NCBI GenBank assembly: GCA_021160245.1
Contig: JAGHCW010000103.1
Coordinates: 1-8,098 of the forward strand
From: a bacterium
GTDB lineage: Bacteria > B130-G9
Reading direction: 5' to 3'
Length of the DNA: 8,098 nt
Below, piece after piece: positions 6,144 through 8,098 of this stretch; the first letter of the stretch is position 1; every line of letters starts with the position of its first letter. The notes beneath the pieces were generated by a model. The model did no database searches. It was given only the letters and a program-made list of their open reading frames with translations, and was not told the DNA's origin. The position numbers and the translations under genes are program-made.

Positions 6144-6225
6144 TGGGTTGATGGCGGAAGGGGCTTGACCTCGCGCACCGCCAAATAAGCAGCGTCCAGA
6201 GTCTCAGCCCCTGCTCGCAGGAGCA
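6144..6225. terminator. Convergent intergenic hairpins
   Basis: This short gap separates convergent genes. TGGCGG (6152-6157) pairs with CCGCCA (6178-6183) across a long loop and is followed by AATAAGC. TGCTC (6212-6216) pairs with GAGCA (6221-6225) around GCAG and is followed on the plus strand by TTACTTAGCCTTCTTTG. Neither has a classic U-tract; the second could be a weak terminator for cdd, lying at the stop codon of the opposing gene. Confidence 0.3.
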
Positions 6226-6864
6226 TTACTTAGCCTTCTTTGTCAGTTTCACTTTGAGAGCTGCTCTGCGCGCCTTAGATTGTGCTGGTCCAACATAGTA
6301 ATACTCAAACAGCGTCCTAAGCGTCTGCAACGTCCATTCCGCCTCGTCGGGTTCGGCTCGCATCACCTGACCTGATATGTCCTCATTTGCATGAGCTGAG
6401 AAGTTGCCTATCTCACGAAGGTCATCCAGATCACTCTTAACGTGCTCTGGTGCATTCTGGTCGTTCACCACAACCTCGATCTGCTTCTTGAGATTCTTGC
6501 CCTCTGGAGCGCCAGCCTCATTGACTAGAATGAGCTGCATACAACGCCTCGCGAGTGCAGCGGCGGCGGTTGGGCTGATGTCGATAACGGCACAGGCCTC
6601 ATTGTAGTCAGCAGCTACTTCCTCGGGAACCTCTGTCGGGCACGGCTCACGATAGTAGTGCCTGGGCCAGATGACGTGTTTTTCGCTTGAGTCTTTGGTC
6701 CCAATCGTGAGCTCCAGAATGAATCCTTTACATTTTGGGCATGTGCCGGATCGCAGATCATGATGGACCGGCAAGGGCCCAGGATTGCATACAAGTTGTA
6801 GTCGCCCTTTTTCTCCCCAGTTCTCAAACATCACAATATCGGTTCCACAATGCGGGCACTTCAT
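6226..6864 (-). CDS. Zinc-ribbon DUF4145 protein
   Basis: This 212-residue protein begins with a probable zinc ribbon: C3-P-H-C6 and C42-P-K-C45 frame about the first 50 residues. The rest, about 80-195, matches DUF4145: EACAVIDISPTAAAALARRCMQ, then LKKQIEVVV, VKSDLDDLREIGNFSAHAN and a final EWTLQTLRTLFEYYYV helix. DUF4145 is found alone and fused to restriction subunits such as HsdR; its biochemical role is not established. The start ATG overlaps the stop of the upstream methyltransferase gene (ATGA, 6861-6864). A very strong Shine-Dalgarno site, GGAGGTGA, lies at 6871-6878, so the two genes should be co-expressed. A hand count gives about 47% GC in 6361-6420, against 55-65% in samples of the methyltransferase body. 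A role as an accessory of the restriction-modification gene is inferred from this linkage. Confidence 0.85.
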   Translation of the reverse strand: MKCPHCGTDIVMFENWGEKGRLQLVCNPGPLPVHHDLRSGTCPKCKGFILELTIGTKDSSEKHVIWPRHYYREPCPTEVPEEVAADYNEACAVIDISPTAAAALARRCMQLILVNEAGAPEGKNLKKQIEVVVNDQNAPEHVKSDLDDLREIGNFSAHANEDISGQVMRAEPDEAEWTLQTLRTLFEYYYVGPAQSKARRAALKVKLTKKAK

Positions 6865-8098
6865 TCCGTCTCACCTCCATTGTCATCGGCCGTGAAATCC
6901 AATCGACCGTTCTCCTGCTTCGCCCTCTCCGCCTTCGGCGCCCGTTTGAACGTGACGCTGGTGCGTCTGGGCGGGGCCTCGATGCGCTTGCCTGAGAGCA
7001 GATCGGCGATCGTGATCAGCTGGAGGCGGGGATAGAGTTTGCCCCAGAATGGTGATTCGTAGAGGCCGGTGGCTGCCGCCTCCGTTCGCATGTTCCGCGT
7101 CGGATTCTGCATCGAGATCAAGACGCCGATCGCCGCCTTTTCACGCTCGATGACGCTGTGGAGGTCGCGCACGTGTGCGACGCCGGGCTTTCCGGCCTTC
7201 ACCGAAAAGATGATGGACTTGGTCTTGCGGCTGGTGTGCTCGTCGTGGAAATCGATGCGCCCGTCAATTCCCTTGTCGGCGCCCTTCTTCTGCTCGACCG
7301 GCCTTGCGCCTACAAGCCCCAGCGCCCACCACTGGAACTGATAGGGGTCGGTCCTTGCGAGCTGCTCGGCCCCGGCAAGGTCCTTTGGCTCGCCCAAGAC
7401 GTCATATTCAGCTGCGTGAACTTCTGTCTGGCCTGCGCCGAATGCGTCGCGGAGCCGGCTCTTGATTAAACTGATCGCAAGGTGCGTCACGTCGATTCCT
7501 ATCCAGCGACGGCCGAGGCGATGGGCAGATGCAATCGTCGTCCCACATCCGCAGAACGGGTCCAGAACCAAGTCGCCCTCGTTGCTGCTGGCCCTGATGA
7601 TCCGCTCAAGCAGAGCCTCGGGCTTCTGCGTCGGATAGCCCAATCTCTGGGCATCGGATGAGCCTACAGCGGGGAGTTCCCACCAGTCTTTCATAATGAC
7701 CCATGAGAACTGACCTTTTTCATCCTCCTGGAAATGACTCTTCTTGAATCCATATCTGTGCGCCATATATGACTTTTCTTTTTGAACATTGAATCGAGAG
7801 TGGTTTGCATCCTTACTATAGAAGAGCAATGTATCATGCTTGCGCGCGAACCGCCGCTTGGTAGCCCCACCCGTCTTGTAGCACCAAATGATCTCATTAT
7901 GGAAGTTCTCAGCTCCGAGAACCGCGTCCATAAGAAGCCTCAGGTGGGCGCTGGCCGTTGGATCACAATGCAGATAGATGCTGCCGCTCGGTTTCAGGAC
8001 GCGGCGTAGTTCGACGAGGCGCGGCGCCATCATTGCAAGGTAGGCCATCATGTCGTTCTCGCCGAGAAGCTTGCGGAAGGCCTGCATCGCGTCCGAGA
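6861..8098 (-). CDS. DNA methyltransferase-endonuclease fusion (5'-partial)
   Basis: The frame is open past the right edge (Ser-Asp-Ala precede the Met encoded at 8085-8087), so the N-terminus is missing. Numbering from that Met (408 residues visible): 1-65 resemble the N6/N4 DNA methyltransferase core after motif IV, with LKPSGSIYLHCDPTAS. About 66-145 form a short target-recognition segment. YPTQKPEALLERII (151-164) is motif X, DPFCGCGTT (176-184) is the AdoMet-binding motif I, and GIDV (197-200) follows. The catalytic DPPY/DPPF motif IV should lie beyond the edge. About 248-365 look like an Mrr/PD-(D/E)XK-type endonuclease domain: WWALGLVGARP, KKGADKGIDG (D275) and SIIFSVKAGK (K297). The order IV-X-I suits a beta-class enzyme. 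One polypeptide would thus modify and perhaps cut DNA. S295 stands where Mrr-type nucleases usually have Gln or Glu, so nuclease activity is not assured. Confidence 0.88.
   Translation of the reverse strand, partial: SDAMQAFRKLLGENDMMAYLAMMAPRLVELRRVLKPSGSIYLHCDPTASAHLRLLMDAVLGAENFHNEIIWCYKTGGATKRRFARKHDTLLFYSKDANHSRFNVQKEKSYMAHRYGFKKSHFQEDEKGQFSWVIMKDWWELPAVGSSDAQRLGYPTQKPEALLERIIRASSNEGDLVLDPFCGCGTTIASAHRLGRRWIGIDVTHLAISLIKSRLRDAFGAGQTEVHAAEYDVLGEPKDLAGAEQLARTDPYQFQWWALGLVGARPVEQKKGADKGIDGRIDFHDEHTSRKTKSIIFSVKAGKPGVAHVRDLHSVIEREKAAIGVLISMQNPTRNMRTEAAATGLYESPFWGKLYPRLQLITIADLLSGKRIEAPPRRTSVTFKRAPKAERAKQENGRLDFTADDNGGETE
6871..6878 (-). promoter_or_regulatory. Strong RBS for DUF4145 gene
   Basis: Read on the minus strand, GGAGGTGA matches eight bases of the canonical anti-Shine-Dalgarno complement and sits six bases before the DUF4145 ATG (6862-6864). 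It fixes that start and lies within the last codons of the methyltransferase gene. Confidence 0.8.

Overview
This 8.1 kb window appears to be bacterial chromosome of mixed base composition, mid-50s %GC overall by eye. It probably comes from an uncultured Gram-negative-type bacterium: it encodes a Sec-exported envelope protein and a lipobox lipoprotein, and most genes have clear Shine-Dalgarno sites. I cannot assign a phylum from the sequence alone. No rRNA, tRNA, CRISPR array, transposase or phage gene is visible.

Layout. Positions 1-653 hold no convincing gene. They contain a large, nearly perfect inverted repeat (297-358) that looks like a paired REP/MITE-type palindrome, plus two small hairpins. 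A two-CBS-domain protein follows (654-1040), then a terminator-like hairpin (1098-1125). After a non-coding stretch with direct and inverted repeats (1365-1425), a plus-strand gene string begins. It comprises a secreted DUF4384 + DUF6600 protein with a lysine-rich tail (1435-3066), a family-5 peptide-type ABC substrate-binding lipoprotein starting at a TTG that abuts the previous stop (3067-4644), and a DppB/OppB-type permease (4663-5604). Cytidine deaminase cdd (5748-6143) follows, probably as the last plus-strand gene.

From the right, a minus-strand pair converges on cdd. The first gene is a DNA methyltransferase fused to a C-terminal restriction-endonuclease-like domain. It is truncated by the window edge, with its stop at 6861. 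The second is a zinc-ribbon + DUF4145 protein (6226-6864) that overlaps it by ATGA. Together they look like a compact restriction-modification or defence operon with an unusual accessory gene.

How the genes fit together. The DUF6600 protein, binding protein and permease are packed as one transcription unit, with a 13-codon mini-ORF linking the last two. The usual second permease and ATPases are absent downstream, so the transporter must be completed from elsewhere or is degenerate. The restriction-modification pair is the best candidate for a lesser-known system. Other points of interest are a frame-breaking heptamer repeat inside the DUF6600 gene, a cytidine deaminase with Gln in place of the usual Arg after the catalytic Glu, and a low-GC target-recognition segment inside the methyltransferase.
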